This document shows, in pieces, positions 54,443 to 63,934 of a stretch of 64,000 bases of DNA. Source of the DNA: Salinibacillus kushneri (lineage in GTDB: Bacteria; Bacillota; Bacilli; Bacillales; Alkalibacillaceae). The notes under the pieces are model-generated. The model was not told where the DNA came from, ran no database searches, and saw only the letters and a program-made list of their open reading frames with translations. Position 1 is the stretch's first letter; each line of letters starts with the position of its first letter. The DNA lies in the NCBI RefSeq assembly GCF_900111405.1, contig NZ_FOHJ01000001.1:248001-312000 (forward strand), written 5' to 3'. Made by a program: the position numbers and the translations under genes.

Positions 54443-55858
54443 CTATTTTAAGATTTGCTTTTGGAATTGTTTAGGGGATAGATGTTCATGCTTTTTAAAT
54501 ACACGGCTAAAATAATTGGGGTCTTTATAGCCCACTTTAAAGCTGATTTCCTTCAGGCTGAAGGCATTTTCCTTTAGTAACTGTTTGGCCCTTTCCAGGC
54601 GAATATCGGTCATATAATCAACAAACGTCTGCCCGGTTTCCTCTTTAAACATATTCGAGAAATAATTTGAACTTAATTCCACATGCTGAGCAACTTCCTC
54701 CAGTGAAATGGGATTCTGGTAATGCTCTTCTATATACTCTTTTGCCCGCTCAATATAACGATAGGACTGATGGAGTTGCTGTATTTCCAGACAGCAGTAT
54801 TCGACGAACTTCTTCCACTCCTTTTCATCCTTATCGTCAGTTAAATGAATATCGGTCATATCAATTCCCATGGCCTCAAGTTTATGCTTCACTTTAAAGT
54901 AAAGCTCCTGCGTTTCTTGAGGATTTAGAATGGATAGAAGCTGTTTAATAGCCGCTTTCGCCTCCTGCACATTACCCATTTGAAGGTCAGATAAAAACTG
55001 ATCTGTATTTATGGCTGCCTTATTGTGTCCTTGTTTTTCCCGATAATAGCCGTATCCTACCTGCTTTGAGCTTAGTAATTGTTTACTGGCTTTCACGGCT
55101 TCATAATATGATGTCGAAAAATCCTTAAGCTGTGAATAAGGAAATCCTATCCCAATATAAACATCAGCTTCCAGGAGTAGATGAAGGGTACGGGCTAAGC
55201 TTAGCATGTCACTCTTTTGTAAATGCTCTACAGATAAGAGGAGCATTGTCAACTGATCATTCTGTTTATGAATGATGATATGATCCTTATTTCGTTGTTC
55301 AACATAGGCATGAACCCTTTCCCAATTTTCATCATCGATTGGTTCCAGCACAAAGAAACAGCCGCTTTTTACATCGGAAAAGTGCTCCCGTTTCAATCTC
55401 CGTAAAGTTTCATCAATTTCATATTGCATAATTTTTAATAAAAAATGTTCCTTGGCTAAACGTTCTTCTCTTTGCTCCGTCTGTTTTTCCTGTTGAATTT
55501 CCGTTTGAATACGCGATATCGCCTTTATCGTTTCCTCCTTTTTACTTGGCTTTAAAATATATTCTTTTACACCCAGTTTCATCGCTTTTTTCGCATACTC
55601 AAAAGAATCGTAGGCAGAGGCAATAATAAACTTCATTTGAGGAGCCTGCTGCTGAATAGTCTTTATGGCTTCCAGGCCATCAATCCCTGGCATTCTTATA
55701 TCGACAATCATAAAATCCGGATGGAACTCGCGGGCCTGTTCAATGGCTATTCTTCCATTTGGTGCTTCTTCGACCGTTAAGTCAGTAAAGCTTTCCTCCA
55801 AAAATTTACGCATCGCCTTACGCTCTAAATATTCATCCTCCACAATGATCGTTTTCAT
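54443..55858 (-). CDS. YesN-type response regulator with AraC DNA-binding domain
   Basis: 471 aa. The receiver domain has a phospho-acceptor Asp in MIVDIRMPGIDGLEAI and YILKPSKKEE. A middle linker follows, then a C-terminal AraC HTH pair (SLEEVAQHVELSSNYFSNMF and SLKEISFKVGYKDPNYFSRV). It overlaps the kinase gene by 4 bases. It presumably activates the importer genes just downstream. Confidence 0.94.
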   Translation of the reverse strand: MKTIIVEDEYLERKAMRKFLEESFTDLTVEEAPNGRIAIEQAREFHPDFMIVDIRMPGIDGLEAIKTIQQQAPQMKFIIASAYDSFEYAKKAMKLGVKEYILKPSKKEETIKAISRIQTEIQQEKQTEQREERLAKEHFLLKIMQYEIDETLRRLKREHFSDVKSGCFFVLEPIDDENWERVHAYVEQRNKDHIIIHKQNDQLTMLLLSVEHLQKSDMLSLARTLHLLLEADVYIGIGFPYSQLKDFSTSYYEAVKASKQLLSSKQVGYGYYREKQGHNKAAINTDQFLSDLQMGNVQEAKAAIKQLLSILNPQETQELYFKVKHKLEAMGIDMTDIHLTDDKDEKEWKKFVEYCCLEIQQLHQSYRYIERAKEYIEEHYQNPISLEEVAQHVELSSNYFSNMFKEETGQTFVDYMTDIRLERAKQLLKENAFSLKEISFKVGYKDPNYFSRVFKKHEHLSPKQFQKQILK

Positions 55859-57306
55859 GCACCTTCTCCCCCTTTCCGGATTGCCATAGCTTCGGGAAGT
55901 TTTAATCGAATCGTAGTCCCAGCATGCGCCTTTGTATCAATTTCTATGACATCATCCTCCTGATAAAACAGTTGTAGCCTGCGTATGACGTTTTTTAATC
56001 CTAATCCTGTGGAATGTCCTACATGTTGATCCTGGTGATCTTTATGTGACAGATTCAGAAACCCTTCCTTTTGTTGCGTGGTCATCCCCACGCCATTATC
56101 GGAAATTTCTACCATAACCGTCTGACCTTGACGATATACACACAAGGAAATCATACCGCCGTCTTCTTTTTTCTCAATACCATGGATAAAGGCATTTTCA
56201 ACTAAAGGCTGCAGCGTCAAACGCGGGACAGGAAGATCAAGGCATGACTCATCGATGTTCTGTGTAAACGTCATACGATCAGCAAAGCGGGTTTTCTGGA
56301 TATAAAAGTACTCCTCCACGATCTTCACTTCATCCCTCAGTACAACCGATTTGTCTAAATCACCTAAACTATGACGCAGAATAGTAGATATCGATTCGAT
56401 TAATCTCGTCGTAGATGTGGCATCTTCCAAGTAGGACATTCGTGCAACCGTATTGAGGGTATTAAACAAAAAATGAGGATTGATTTGATTTTGTAAATGC
56501 TTTAATTCAAGCTCTTTTAACAGACGGTCGAGCTCAGATTTTTCTTTAATTTCCTGAAACAGGCCCTGAATGTTCGTTCGCATTTGATTAAAGGTATTCC
56601 CTAGTAATTTCAGTTCATCATTAGATGTAATTTCTATATCTGGTCCGTCTAGCTTACCACTGGAAACCTCCCGTGCTGTATGCCACAACGAACGTATGGG
56701 ACGGTTGATCCCTCTTGAAAACCAAAGGGCTGCCCCAATTGCCAGGAAAACAGTTGTTAAAAATAAAAAGATGGTAAATGATCTGAAAGCTTCATTCCGT
56801 TTTGCCAACTCCTGATAAAAATCCTGATATTCTGTAAGCTCCAAATCGATTAATTGAAGGGTTGTCTCCTGAATATAATTGGATGTCTCACGCGCTTCCT
56901 GTAAATGATGCGTATATTGCTCAAGATCATTCTGCAGCACAAAACCGGCCGTCATTTCCGTTTCTTGAACAAGGGTTTCAATCATATGAATATGTTTATC
57001 CAGCTGGGTTTCTTCTACACTGGTTAACTGTTCCTTTAAACGATTTTTTTCCTCTATAATCTCTTTCCTGGTGTGATAGTAAGTATTGAAGTCTTCCTTT
57101 TCACCAGTTAACACAAATTGATTCACCTTATCATATAAATCGATAGACTTCTGAGAAACACGATTCAATATCAAAAACCGTTCAATGCTTGTATGATATT
57201 CGTTTAAAAGACGATCACTGCTAAAATAAATCAGAACAGATACGACATTAAAAAGAAGGACAAACACAAAAAAATAGGCCATTAATTTACTTCGTATGGA
57301 CTTCAT
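55855..57306 (-). CDS. YesM-type sensor histidine kinase
   Basis: 483 aa with two membrane helices (about residues 10-30 and 175-195), an extracellular helical sensor, HAMP, a His_kinase domain (LKHLQNQINPHFLFNTLNT) and ATPase domain (EISDNGVGM, GLGLKNVIRRL). Overlaps the upstream binding-protein gene by 4 bases (ATGA). It forms a three-part sensor with that protein and YesN. Confidence 0.93.
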   Translation of the reverse strand: MKSIRSKLMAYFFVFVLLFNVVSVLIYFSSDRLLNEYHTSIERFLILNRVSQKSIDLYDKVNQFVLTGEKEDFNTYYHTRKEIIEEKNRLKEQLTSVEETQLDKHIHMIETLVQETEMTAGFVLQNDLEQYTHHLQEARETSNYIQETTLQLIDLELTEYQDFYQELAKRNEAFRSFTIFLFLTTVFLAIGAALWFSRGINRPIRSLWHTAREVSSGKLDGPDIEITSNDELKLLGNTFNQMRTNIQGLFQEIKEKSELDRLLKELELKHLQNQINPHFLFNTLNTVARMSYLEDATSTTRLIESISTILRHSLGDLDKSVVLRDEVKIVEEYFYIQKTRFADRMTFTQNIDESCLDLPVPRLTLQPLVENAFIHGIEKKEDGGMISLCVYRQGQTVMVEISDNGVGMTTQQKEGFLNLSHKDHQDQHVGHSTGLGLKNVIRRLQLFYQEDDVIEIDTKAHAGTTIRLKLPEAMAIRKGGEGA

Positions 57307-58301
57307 TGCTGCAGGCCTCCTCTGTACACGCCTTCGTGGATATCCTCTTGATATAAAATGGAGGAAGACGTATATTGTACAGGCTCAATGTAATCATTGT
57401 TGCCTGCACGTAAAAGCAGTTCAATTCCTCTTTTCCCCATATTGTAGGGTTGCTGAACAATTGTCGCATCAATCATCCCATTTTCCATTAAATTCAAGGT
57501 CTTCGGCAGGGTATCAAAGGTAACAATATAAGGATCCTCATCCATATTTACCTGTGTGACGGCTTGAGATATCCCAATTCCTGCCAGAACATTCGTCCCA
57601 AAAAAGGCATTAATCTCAGAATGCGCTTTCAAAGCTTGATAGGTTGTCTGGGCAGCTCCTACTTTAGAAATATTTGATTCCTCTATCGTTACAACTTTAA
57701 TCCGTTCTTCCCCTTTTATTGCCTGTTGAAAGCCTTCCATACGTCTTTGCTGATTAGGTGATTCCGAGCGTCCGATGATGATGGCTACACGCTGCTTTCC
57801 TTTTGTACGACTAACAAAGGCTTCTCCTGCCAAATATCCGGCGCGAATGTTATCTGTACCTACATAGGCATTACGTTCACTCTCCGGATTATCTGCATCA
57901 ACTGTAACAACTGGAATTCCCTTTTCACGAGCAAGATGGACCAGTTGTTTAAAACGTTCCCCTTTTATTCCTTGCGTTAATATCCCATCTACTTTGGCAT
58001 CAATAGCTTTGTCTAGCGTACGTAGCTGCTCATCCTGGTTCGTTTGTGCTCCTCCAATGTATTCGAGATAGGCATTATGCTGTTTAGCCATTTCCATAGC
58101 ACCATCTCTAACTAAGGACCAGTACTCACTTCCTTTTTCCTCAGGAATCAGGACAAAATGATGATCATAATCATGGGCATTGGTGTCTCCCATTCGATCT
58201 ACATGAAAGGTCTGCTTGCCAAAATAAATCATATAGGCAAATAATAGAATAAAAACGATAATTCCTACGATATATCCAAGATAAATGGAAACATTTTTCA
58301 T
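57303..58301 (-). CDS. Membrane-anchored sugar-binding sensor protein
   Basis: About 332 aa. A single N-terminal helix anchors a type I periplasmic-binding domain outside the membrane (VDGILTQGIKGERFKQLVHL and VVTVDADNPESERNAYVGTD). There is no lipobox, and no matching RbsA/RbsC sits beside it. Fused by overlap to a YesM kinase, it probably presents the sugar signal to the kinase, as XylFII does for LytS in clostridia. Several start codons (58325, 58304, 58301) are possible; AAGGTG favours 58301. Confidence 0.88.
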   Translation of the reverse strand: MKNVSIYLGYIVGIIVFILLFAYMIYFGKQTFHVDRMGDTNAHDYDHHFVLIPEEKGSEYWSLVRDGAMEMAKQHNAYLEYIGGAQTNQDEQLRTLDKAIDAKVDGILTQGIKGERFKQLVHLAREKGIPVVTVDADNPESERNAYVGTDNIRAGYLAGEAFVSRTKGKQRVAIIIGRSESPNQQRRMEGFQQAIKGEERIKVVTIEESNISKVGAAQTTYQALKAHSEINAFFGTNVLAGIGISQAVTQVNMDEDPYIVTFDTLPKTLNLMENGMIDATIVQQPYNMGKRGIELLLRAGNNDYIEPVQYTSSSILYQEDIHEGVYRGGLQQ

Positions 58302-58309
58302 CATCATCA

Positions 58310-58324
58310 CCTTGCCCTGTATCA
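58310..58324. promoter_or_regulatory. cre-like sequence at galT end
   Basis: TTGCAAACGCTTTGA on the minus strand resembles a cre with mismatches. It lies over the galT stop and the sensor gene start. Confidence 0.35.
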
Positions 58325-59836
58325 AAGCGTTTGCAAAAATCTCCGAAAAGCCTGTTTTCCTTCAGCATTCTTCTTAAATACTCCCGCATGCTCTAAAACG
58401 ACTTGAAAAATTTGGCCTACTTCATCCATAAGCATATCATGAATATTTTCTACTTTTGACAGGTCATACTTTTCCATAAGGCGCAGTGCCCATTCTCCAT
58501 GCTTTTCGGTAGCCTGATCCTCATAAATGAGATCAATTGCATTTGGTTTCGCTAAATAAGTGGCCAGTTTTTCAAGCTCCCCCTTCAACCGGCCTGGTAA
58601 AACAGCAAGACCCATCACTTCAATCAATCCGATATTTTCCTTCTTAATGTGATGGACTTCTTTATGGGGGTGAAAAATGCCCAATGGATGCTCTTCACTG
58701 GTTCGATTATTCCGAAGAACAAGGTCCAGCTCATAGTGCCCATCACGTATCCTTGCAATCGGTGTAATCGTATGATGACGCTCACCATTTGTTTCACATA
58801 ATATCCCTGCTTGAAGGTCCTCATAATTTAACCAGGATTGTAAAATGTGATTAGCTGCTTCCGTTAGTTCATCCTTAGAATGGCCTTGAAGACGAATCAC
58901 AGACATCGGCCAGTGTAAAATCCCTGATTTTACAGCTGGAAATTTATCCAGTTCAAAGGTTTCTTCATACTCAGCCTTTGCCATCGGAAATTCGTGCTGT
59001 CCCCCCTGATAGTGATCATGATTCAAAATCGATCCCCCAACAATCGCAATATCCGCATTGGACCCTAGGAAAAAGTGGGGATATTGCTCGACAAATGACA
59101 AAAGCCTGCTAAAAGCTGCCTTCGAAATGTACATAGGACGATGCTCTTCAGAAAACACAATCGCGTGCTGATGGTAGTACACATAAGGTGAATACTGAAG
59201 ATACCATTGCTCCCCGTCTAACTTCACAGGAATAATACGATGATTTTGCCGGGCTGGGTGCTGACTGCGGCCAGCATAGCCCACATTATCCTTACATAAT
59301 ACACAAGCTGGATAGTTGGCTTTCTCCTCTTTTGCCCTGGCAACATCCCGTGGATCTTTTTCAGGTTTAGATAAGTTGATGGTGATTTCCAGATCTCCAT
59401 ATTTCGTCCTGCTTACCCACTGTATATTCCGGTTTACCCGCTCTGTACGAATATAATTGACGTCTTGACTTAACTGGTAAAAATAATCCGTTGCTTGTTC
59501 AGAACCATATTGCGCTCGAATCCCTTCGAATTTATGAATAACCGTAGATGGATGAGGAACAAAAATGCCCATTAATTTCGTGTCAAAAAGGTCGCGGTTC
59601 GTCACGGTATTGGGAGCAAATCGCTCGTTCTTAGCGGCCCAATCTAAAATAGACTCCAGGATAGGGGTTGGGTTCGTGAGTTTTTCCTCATTGACCTCAG
59701 CCTCTTCCCGATCCTGAAGATTCAGAGCCTCCAGGAGCTGATTACGAACAAATTCCACATCCCATTTTTCGATCAGCCCTTTTTGAAGTCCATAATGGAT
59801 TAAACGCTCCAGTTGTTCATAAATAGTCATTCTCAT
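58322..59836 (-). CDS. galT: UDP-glucose-hexose-1-phosphate uridylyltransferase
   Basis: The Leloir enzyme swapping UMP between UDP-glucose and galactose-1-phosphate. 504 aa, the Firmicutes (GalT2) class, with SILNHDHYQGGQHEFPM near residue 270 and the nucleotide-binding CVLCKDNVGYAGRSQHPARQ. GGGAG lies 7 bases before the ATG. It precedes the sensor and two-component genes and follows galE by about 345 bases. Confidence 0.94.
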   Translation of the reverse strand: MRMTIYEQLERLIHYGLQKGLIEKWDVEFVRNQLLEALNLQDREEAEVNEEKLTNPTPILESILDWAAKNERFAPNTVTNRDLFDTKLMGIFVPHPSTVIHKFEGIRAQYGSEQATDYFYQLSQDVNYIRTERVNRNIQWVSRTKYGDLEITINLSKPEKDPRDVARAKEEKANYPACVLCKDNVGYAGRSQHPARQNHRIIPVKLDGEQWYLQYSPYVYYHQHAIVFSEEHRPMYISKAAFSRLLSFVEQYPHFFLGSNADIAIVGGSILNHDHYQGGQHEFPMAKAEYEETFELDKFPAVKSGILHWPMSVIRLQGHSKDELTEAANHILQSWLNYEDLQAGILCETNGERHHTITPIARIRDGHYELDLVLRNNRTSEEHPLGIFHPHKEVHHIKKENIGLIEVMGLAVLPGRLKGELEKLATYLAKPNAIDLIYEDQATEKHGEWALRLMEKYDLSKVENIHDMLMDEVGQIFQVVLEHAGVFKKNAEGKQAFRRFLQTL

Positions 59837-59839
59837 CTG

Positions 59840-60180
59840 AAGACTCCCTTCCCTATGGGATTTCGCTCATCTTCTTAATTCCTTTCAAGTTCATTTTTTC
59901 TTCCTTAGGTTAAAATCAGGAAAAAGATGTAATGTGAATAGAACTTTTTTAAATGCTACATTTGTGATAAAAGGGATGTTATTTTATGAACATTTACTAG
60001 CCGAAATCCTGTGATTAATTGCTGCAGATTGCAGGTTATTTTCAGGGAACTCACCCTTAATTTGCAGAATATATAGCTTTTTGCCTCAATCTATTTATCT
60101 GCCTATTGAGACCATTTATTAGCCAATGATTCTGTTTATTTGCCAATTAGCAAGCTCCCTGGTGCTGCCTAACCTACAAC
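59840..60180. other. Intergenic region galE-galT
   Basis: About 340 AT-rich bases without any gene I can support. I see no clear terminator, so galT may be transcribed from here or by read-through from galE. Confidence 0.4.
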
Positions 60181-61170
60181 TCATTCTTCATACCCACTTG
60201 GATGGTTCTGGAACCAATTCCAAGAAGATCCAATCATGTCCTGCAGGTTTTCATACCTTGGATTCCAGCCTAGTAATTCTTTCGCCTTTTGAGAGGAAGC
60301 AACCAGTTTAGCTGGGTCTCCTGCACGGCGTGGAGCCACTTCAGCCGGTATATCCTTACCCGTTACCTCACGTGCAGTTTCAATAACTTCTTTTACACTA
60401 AAGCCCTGGCCACTGCCTAAATTGAAAGCTCCACTTTCACCGCCTGCTTTTAAATTCTCAAGTGCTAAAATGTGGGCATCCGCAAGATCTGTTACATGAA
60501 TATAATCCCGAATACAAGTACCATCTGGCGTATCATAATCATCCCCGAAAATATAAATTTTTTCCCGCTTGCCTAAAGCAACCTGCAAAATAATCGGGAT
60601 AAGATGAGTCTCTGGATCATGATCCTCACCAAGCTTTCCATCCATATGAGCTCCCGCCACATTAAAATAACGCAGGACGTTATATTTTAATCCATGAGCA
60701 TGAGCCGACCACTTCATCATTTTTTCAACCGCAAGCTTTGTTTCACCATATGGATTGGTGGGTTCAGTTAAATCTGATTCTAAAATCGGAATATTTTGGG
60801 GTTCGCCATATACAGCTGCTGTGGATGAGAAAACAATCGTATTAACGTCATGCTTTTTCATCGTTTGAAGAAGTTTCAGACTTCCATAAACATTGTTTTC
60901 ATAGTATCTTAATGGATCCTCTACACTCTCTCCTACAAGAGAATTAGCCGCAAAATGGATGACCGCTTCGATATTATTTTCTTCAAAAACATGATGTAAA
61001 AAGCTTTCATCACGTAAATCTCCACTATAAAATTTTGCCTCATGAAGTACGGCCTTCTCATGACCTTTTTCAAGATTATCAATAATAATAACTTCGTAGC
61101 CTTTTTCGATAAGTTCCATCGCCGTATGACTGCCAACGTATCCAGCACCACCGGTAACTAAAACGGACAT
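60181..61170 (-). CDS. galE: UDP-glucose 4-epimerase
   Basis: 329 aa extended SDR. It has the NAD-binding VTGGAGYVGSHTAMEL at residues 5-20, the catalytic Ser/Thr segment FSSTAAVYGEP and YxxxK in PYGETKLAVEKMM. Converts UDP-galactose to UDP-glucose and can also supply UDP-galactose to surface glycans. Confidence 0.96.
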   Translation of the reverse strand: MSVLVTGGAGYVGSHTAMELIEKGYEVIIIDNLEKGHEKAVLHEAKFYSGDLRDESFLHHVFEENNIEAVIHFAANSLVGESVEDPLRYYENNVYGSLKLLQTMKKHDVNTIVFSSTAAVYGEPQNIPILESDLTEPTNPYGETKLAVEKMMKWSAHAHGLKYNVLRYFNVAGAHMDGKLGEDHDPETHLIPIILQVALGKREKIYIFGDDYDTPDGTCIRDYIHVTDLADAHILALENLKAGGESGAFNLGSGQGFSVKEVIETAREVTGKDIPAEVAPRRAGDPAKLVASSQKAKELLGWNPRYENLQDMIGSSWNWFQNHPSGYEE

Positions 61171-61230
61171 AACTGATTCCTCCTATTTCTAGTCCTGATT
61201 CAAATGTTTTACATCTGTCTATGCTTTATT

Positions 61231-62397
61231 TTAGAGTTCATGTGCCCCATCCGCAATGGAAACCGTGTAAAAGGATGGCTCTATTCCTGTTTTTTCTTTA
61301 TATCTCCGAGCTACATTTTGGAAAAATTCCTCCTGCTCACCTGTTTTCACAAGATTGACTGTGCAGCCGCCAAATCCGGCCCCGGTCATCCGTGCTCCAA
61401 GCGCACCTTGCTCCCATGCTGCTTCTACTAATGTATCCAGTTCTATTCCGGTCACCTCATAGTCATCTCGTAAAGAAATATGGGACTCATTCATTAATTG
61501 ACCAAATTGCTCCAGGTTTCCCTTTGCCAATGCCTCATGAGCCCTGCGAGTACGGTCATTTTCAGAAATAGCGTGGCGAGCCCTTTTCCGATCAAGTTCA
61601 TTTGAAATGAGATACTCGGATTCCTGGAACTCCTGAAGTGTCAAATCACACAAATATTCGATATCATGCATTTCCTTCAGTGCGGTTAACGCCCGTTCAC
61701 ATTCCAGACGGCGCTCATTATATTTGGAATCCGTAAGCCCCCGTTTTTTATTTGTGTTAGCAATGATTAAAGACCAATTATCAACTTTTATGGGGCTATA
61801 GGAATAATTCAGATTCTTACAATTTAACAAAACAGCATGATTCTTTTTCCCAAATCCAATTGAAAATTGATCCATAATTCCACAGTTTACTCCGACAAAA
61901 TCATTTTCTGCTCTTTGAGCCATTTGGACAAGTTCCTTCATGTTCAAGCCGAAATGATAAAACCGATTTAACAGAACAGCTGTCGCTATCTCAATAGAAG
62001 CGGATGAGGAGAGACCGGCTCCATTGGGAATATTTCCTTCAAACACCACATCAAACCCAGAAGGAAACCTGTAACCGGATTGCTGGAATTGAGCAATTAC
62101 ACCTTTAGGATAATTCCCCCAATCATGCTCGTCCTGGTAGCGAATCGCTTGTAAGTCCAGTTCTATTACCTTTTGCTCGGGAAAATTGACCGAATACATA
62201 TGAATTTTTTGATCAGACCGTTTTTGTGCAATGGCATAGGTGCCAATATTTAGCGAGCACGGAAACACATGCCCACCATTATAATCTGTATGCTCCCCTA
62301 TTAAATTTACTCTACCTGGCGCAAAAAACTCACGGGTCTTTTCTAATTCACCAAACAGTCTATTAAATGCTGTTTTTCGTTCTTCCACGTTGTTCAC
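61231..62397 (-). CDS. galK: Galactokinase
   Basis: A 388-aa GHMP kinase. It has the signature GRVNLIGEHTDYNGGHVFP, ATP loop GAGLSSSASIEIATA and C-terminal GARMTGAGFGGCTVNL. Phosphorylates galactose at C1. The track start is a GTG; another GTG at 62388 has slightly better spacing after AGGTGA. Confidence 0.95.
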   Translation of the reverse strand: MNNVEERKTAFNRLFGELEKTREFFAPGRVNLIGEHTDYNGGHVFPCSLNIGTYAIAQKRSDQKIHMYSVNFPEQKVIELDLQAIRYQDEHDWGNYPKGVIAQFQQSGYRFPSGFDVVFEGNIPNGAGLSSSASIEIATAVLLNRFYHFGLNMKELVQMAQRAENDFVGVNCGIMDQFSIGFGKKNHAVLLNCKNLNYSYSPIKVDNWSLIIANTNKKRGLTDSKYNERRLECERALTALKEMHDIEYLCDLTLQEFQESEYLISNELDRKRARHAISENDRTRRAHEALAKGNLEQFGQLMNESHISLRDDYEVTGIELDTLVEAAWEQGALGARMTGAGFGGCTVNLVKTGEQEEFFQNVARRYKEKTGIEPSFYTVSIADGAHEL

Positions 62398-62420
62398 CTA
62401 CCTATTACACGTATAGTCTG

Positions 62421-62458
62421 ACAACCCCTCGTCCATCCCTTAATGGATGAGGGGTTGT
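62421..62458. terminator. Hairpin between msmX-type ATPase gene and galK
   Basis: ACAACCCCTC and GAGGGGTTGT with an added TCCA/TGGA stem form a strong hairpin. The U-rich tract lies on the plus-strand side only, so on the minus strand it may be an mRNA-stabilising or partial-termination element. Confidence 0.65.
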
Positions 62459-62492
62459 TTCTATCTTCTATCCGCAAGATGATTGATTGGCT

Positions 62493-63593
62493 TTAGCGTA
62501 TACGTTCCTCTGTTTCTTTATCAAAGAAATGTGCCTTACTCATATCAAAAGCGAGTTTAATAGATTCTCCTCCCTGCAAATCTGTACGTGAATCCACACG
62601 CGCAACAAATTCCTGATTACCTGTCTTTGAGTAAAGAACCGTCTCTGAACCCATCAGCTCTGCTACTTCTATATTAGCATTTAGAGTTGTCTCTGGTGAT
62701 GACTCAAGAAAAGCCGTTTCATCGTGAATATGCTCTGGACGAATGCCTAAAATAATGTCTTTTCCTGGTCCTTGTTTTTCCTTTAATACCTTCATTCGCT
62801 CGTCCGGAATCTTTACTTTTAAATCCTCAATTTGTAAAAAACCGTCCTCTTTTAACGTTCCTTCAATAAAGTTCATGGCAGGAGAACCAATAAATCCGCC
62901 TACAAACATATTATTGGGCTCATCATAAACCTCTTTAGGTGATCCAAGCTGTTGGATTACACCATCTTTCATCACAACCAGTCTTGTCGCCATCGTCATA
63001 GCTTCCGTTTGATCATGGGTAACATAAATCGTAGTTGTTTGAAGGCGCTGATGCAGTTTTTGTATTTCTGCCCGCATTTGCACCCGCAGCTTAGCATCCA
63101 GGTTAGATAAAGGCTCATCCATCAAAAATACTTTTGCATCACGTACAATCGCACGACCTAAAGCAACACGCTGACGCTGACCACCTGATAGAGCCTTAGG
63201 TTTCCGTTTTAGATAATCCTCAAGACCAAGAATTTTCGCTGCTTCCTGTACGCGCTGATCAATTTCACTTTTACTAAATTTGCGCAGCTTTAATCCGAAA
63301 GCCATATTGTCATACACATTCATATGCGGATAAAGGGCATAGTTTTGGAATACCATTGCAATATCCCGGTCCTTCGGGGTTACATCATTCATTCGCTTTT
63401 CATCAATATACAAATCACCATCGGTAATTTCCTCAAGCCCCGCAATCATACGAAGTGTTGTAGATTTACCACATCCGGAGGGACCCACAAACACAATGAA
63501 TTCCTTATCCTTGATATCTAAATTAAAATCCTGGACGGCCTCGACATCACCATCATACACCTTATACACATGATCTAATTTCACATCAGCCAT
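62493..63593 (-). CDS. MsmX/UgpC-type carbohydrate importer ATPase
   Basis: 366-aa CUT1 ATPase with Walker A VGPSGCGKST, signature LSGGQRQRVALGRAI, Walker B VFLMDEPLSNLD and a C-terminal TOBE regulatory domain with IRPEHIHDE. In B. subtilis one shared MsmX energises several sugar importers. Here it heads the gal locus and probably serves the MsmEFG-type importer at 51145-54333. Confidence 0.93.
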   Translation of the reverse strand: MADVKLDHVYKVYDGDVEAVQDFNLDIKDKEFIVFVGPSGCGKSTTLRMIAGLEEITDGDLYIDEKRMNDVTPKDRDIAMVFQNYALYPHMNVYDNMAFGLKLRKFSKSEIDQRVQEAAKILGLEDYLKRKPKALSGGQRQRVALGRAIVRDAKVFLMDEPLSNLDAKLRVQMRAEIQKLHQRLQTTTIYVTHDQTEAMTMATRLVVMKDGVIQQLGSPKEVYDEPNNMFVGGFIGSPAMNFIEGTLKEDGFLQIEDLKVKIPDERMKVLKEKQGPGKDIILGIRPEHIHDETAFLESSPETTLNANIEVAELMGSETVLYSKTGNQEFVARVDSRTDLQGGESIKLAFDMSKAHFFDKETEERIR

Positions 63594-63612
63594 TATTTAT
63601 CCTCCTTAAATA

Positions 63613-63626
63613 TGTAAACGCTTTAT
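63613..63626. promoter_or_regulatory. cre-like site upstream of msmX-type gene
   Basis: TGTAAACGCTTTAT matches the cre consensus TGWAANCGNTNWCA except for C at the penultimate base and A at the end. Only 20 bases upstream of the ATG, it could block transcription. Confidence 0.55.
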
Positions 63627-63736
63627 AATTTAGTTATTAGTCTACTGAATTTCTGTTGAAAAAGATATAGCCAATCTGCACAAAAATATTGGATAGATTT
63701 GTGCACGATGTTCTTCTGGGGGTGTTTCCAAAATAA

Positions 63737-63787
63737 AAATCCCTTTCTCTATCATTCTTTGATCTGAATGAATAAAGAAAAGGATTT
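63737..63787 (-). terminator. Intrinsic terminator of an incoming minus-strand transcript
   Basis: AAATCC..TTTCTTTATTCATTC pairs with GAATGATAGAGAAA..GGATTT around an 8-base loop, ending in TTTTTATTTT on the minus strand. It isolates the gal locus from whatever lies to the right. Confidence 0.85.
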
Positions 63788-63886
63788 AATGAAAGATCCA
63801 ATTTAAAGTTCTCATTAGATTCGAACTGCCTCCGTTTTATTAAATTTAGATTATCATATCTTCACCTCTAATTTCACAAATGATTG

Positions 63887-63934
63887 TTATAATCTTTTTG
63901 AACCAATAATGAGCTCCATTTCATAGATATTCAT
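63887..63934 (-). CDS. Possible 15-aa peptide ORF
   Basis: ATG at 63934 has AAAGGAG 8 bases upstream and reads MNIYEMELIIGSKRL then stops. It may be a leader peptide, a very small protein, or a decayed gene start. A second good site (AGAGGTGAAGAT-ATG) at about 63856 reads only MII. Low confidence. Confidence 0.3.
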   Translation of the reverse strand: MNIYEMELIIGSKRL

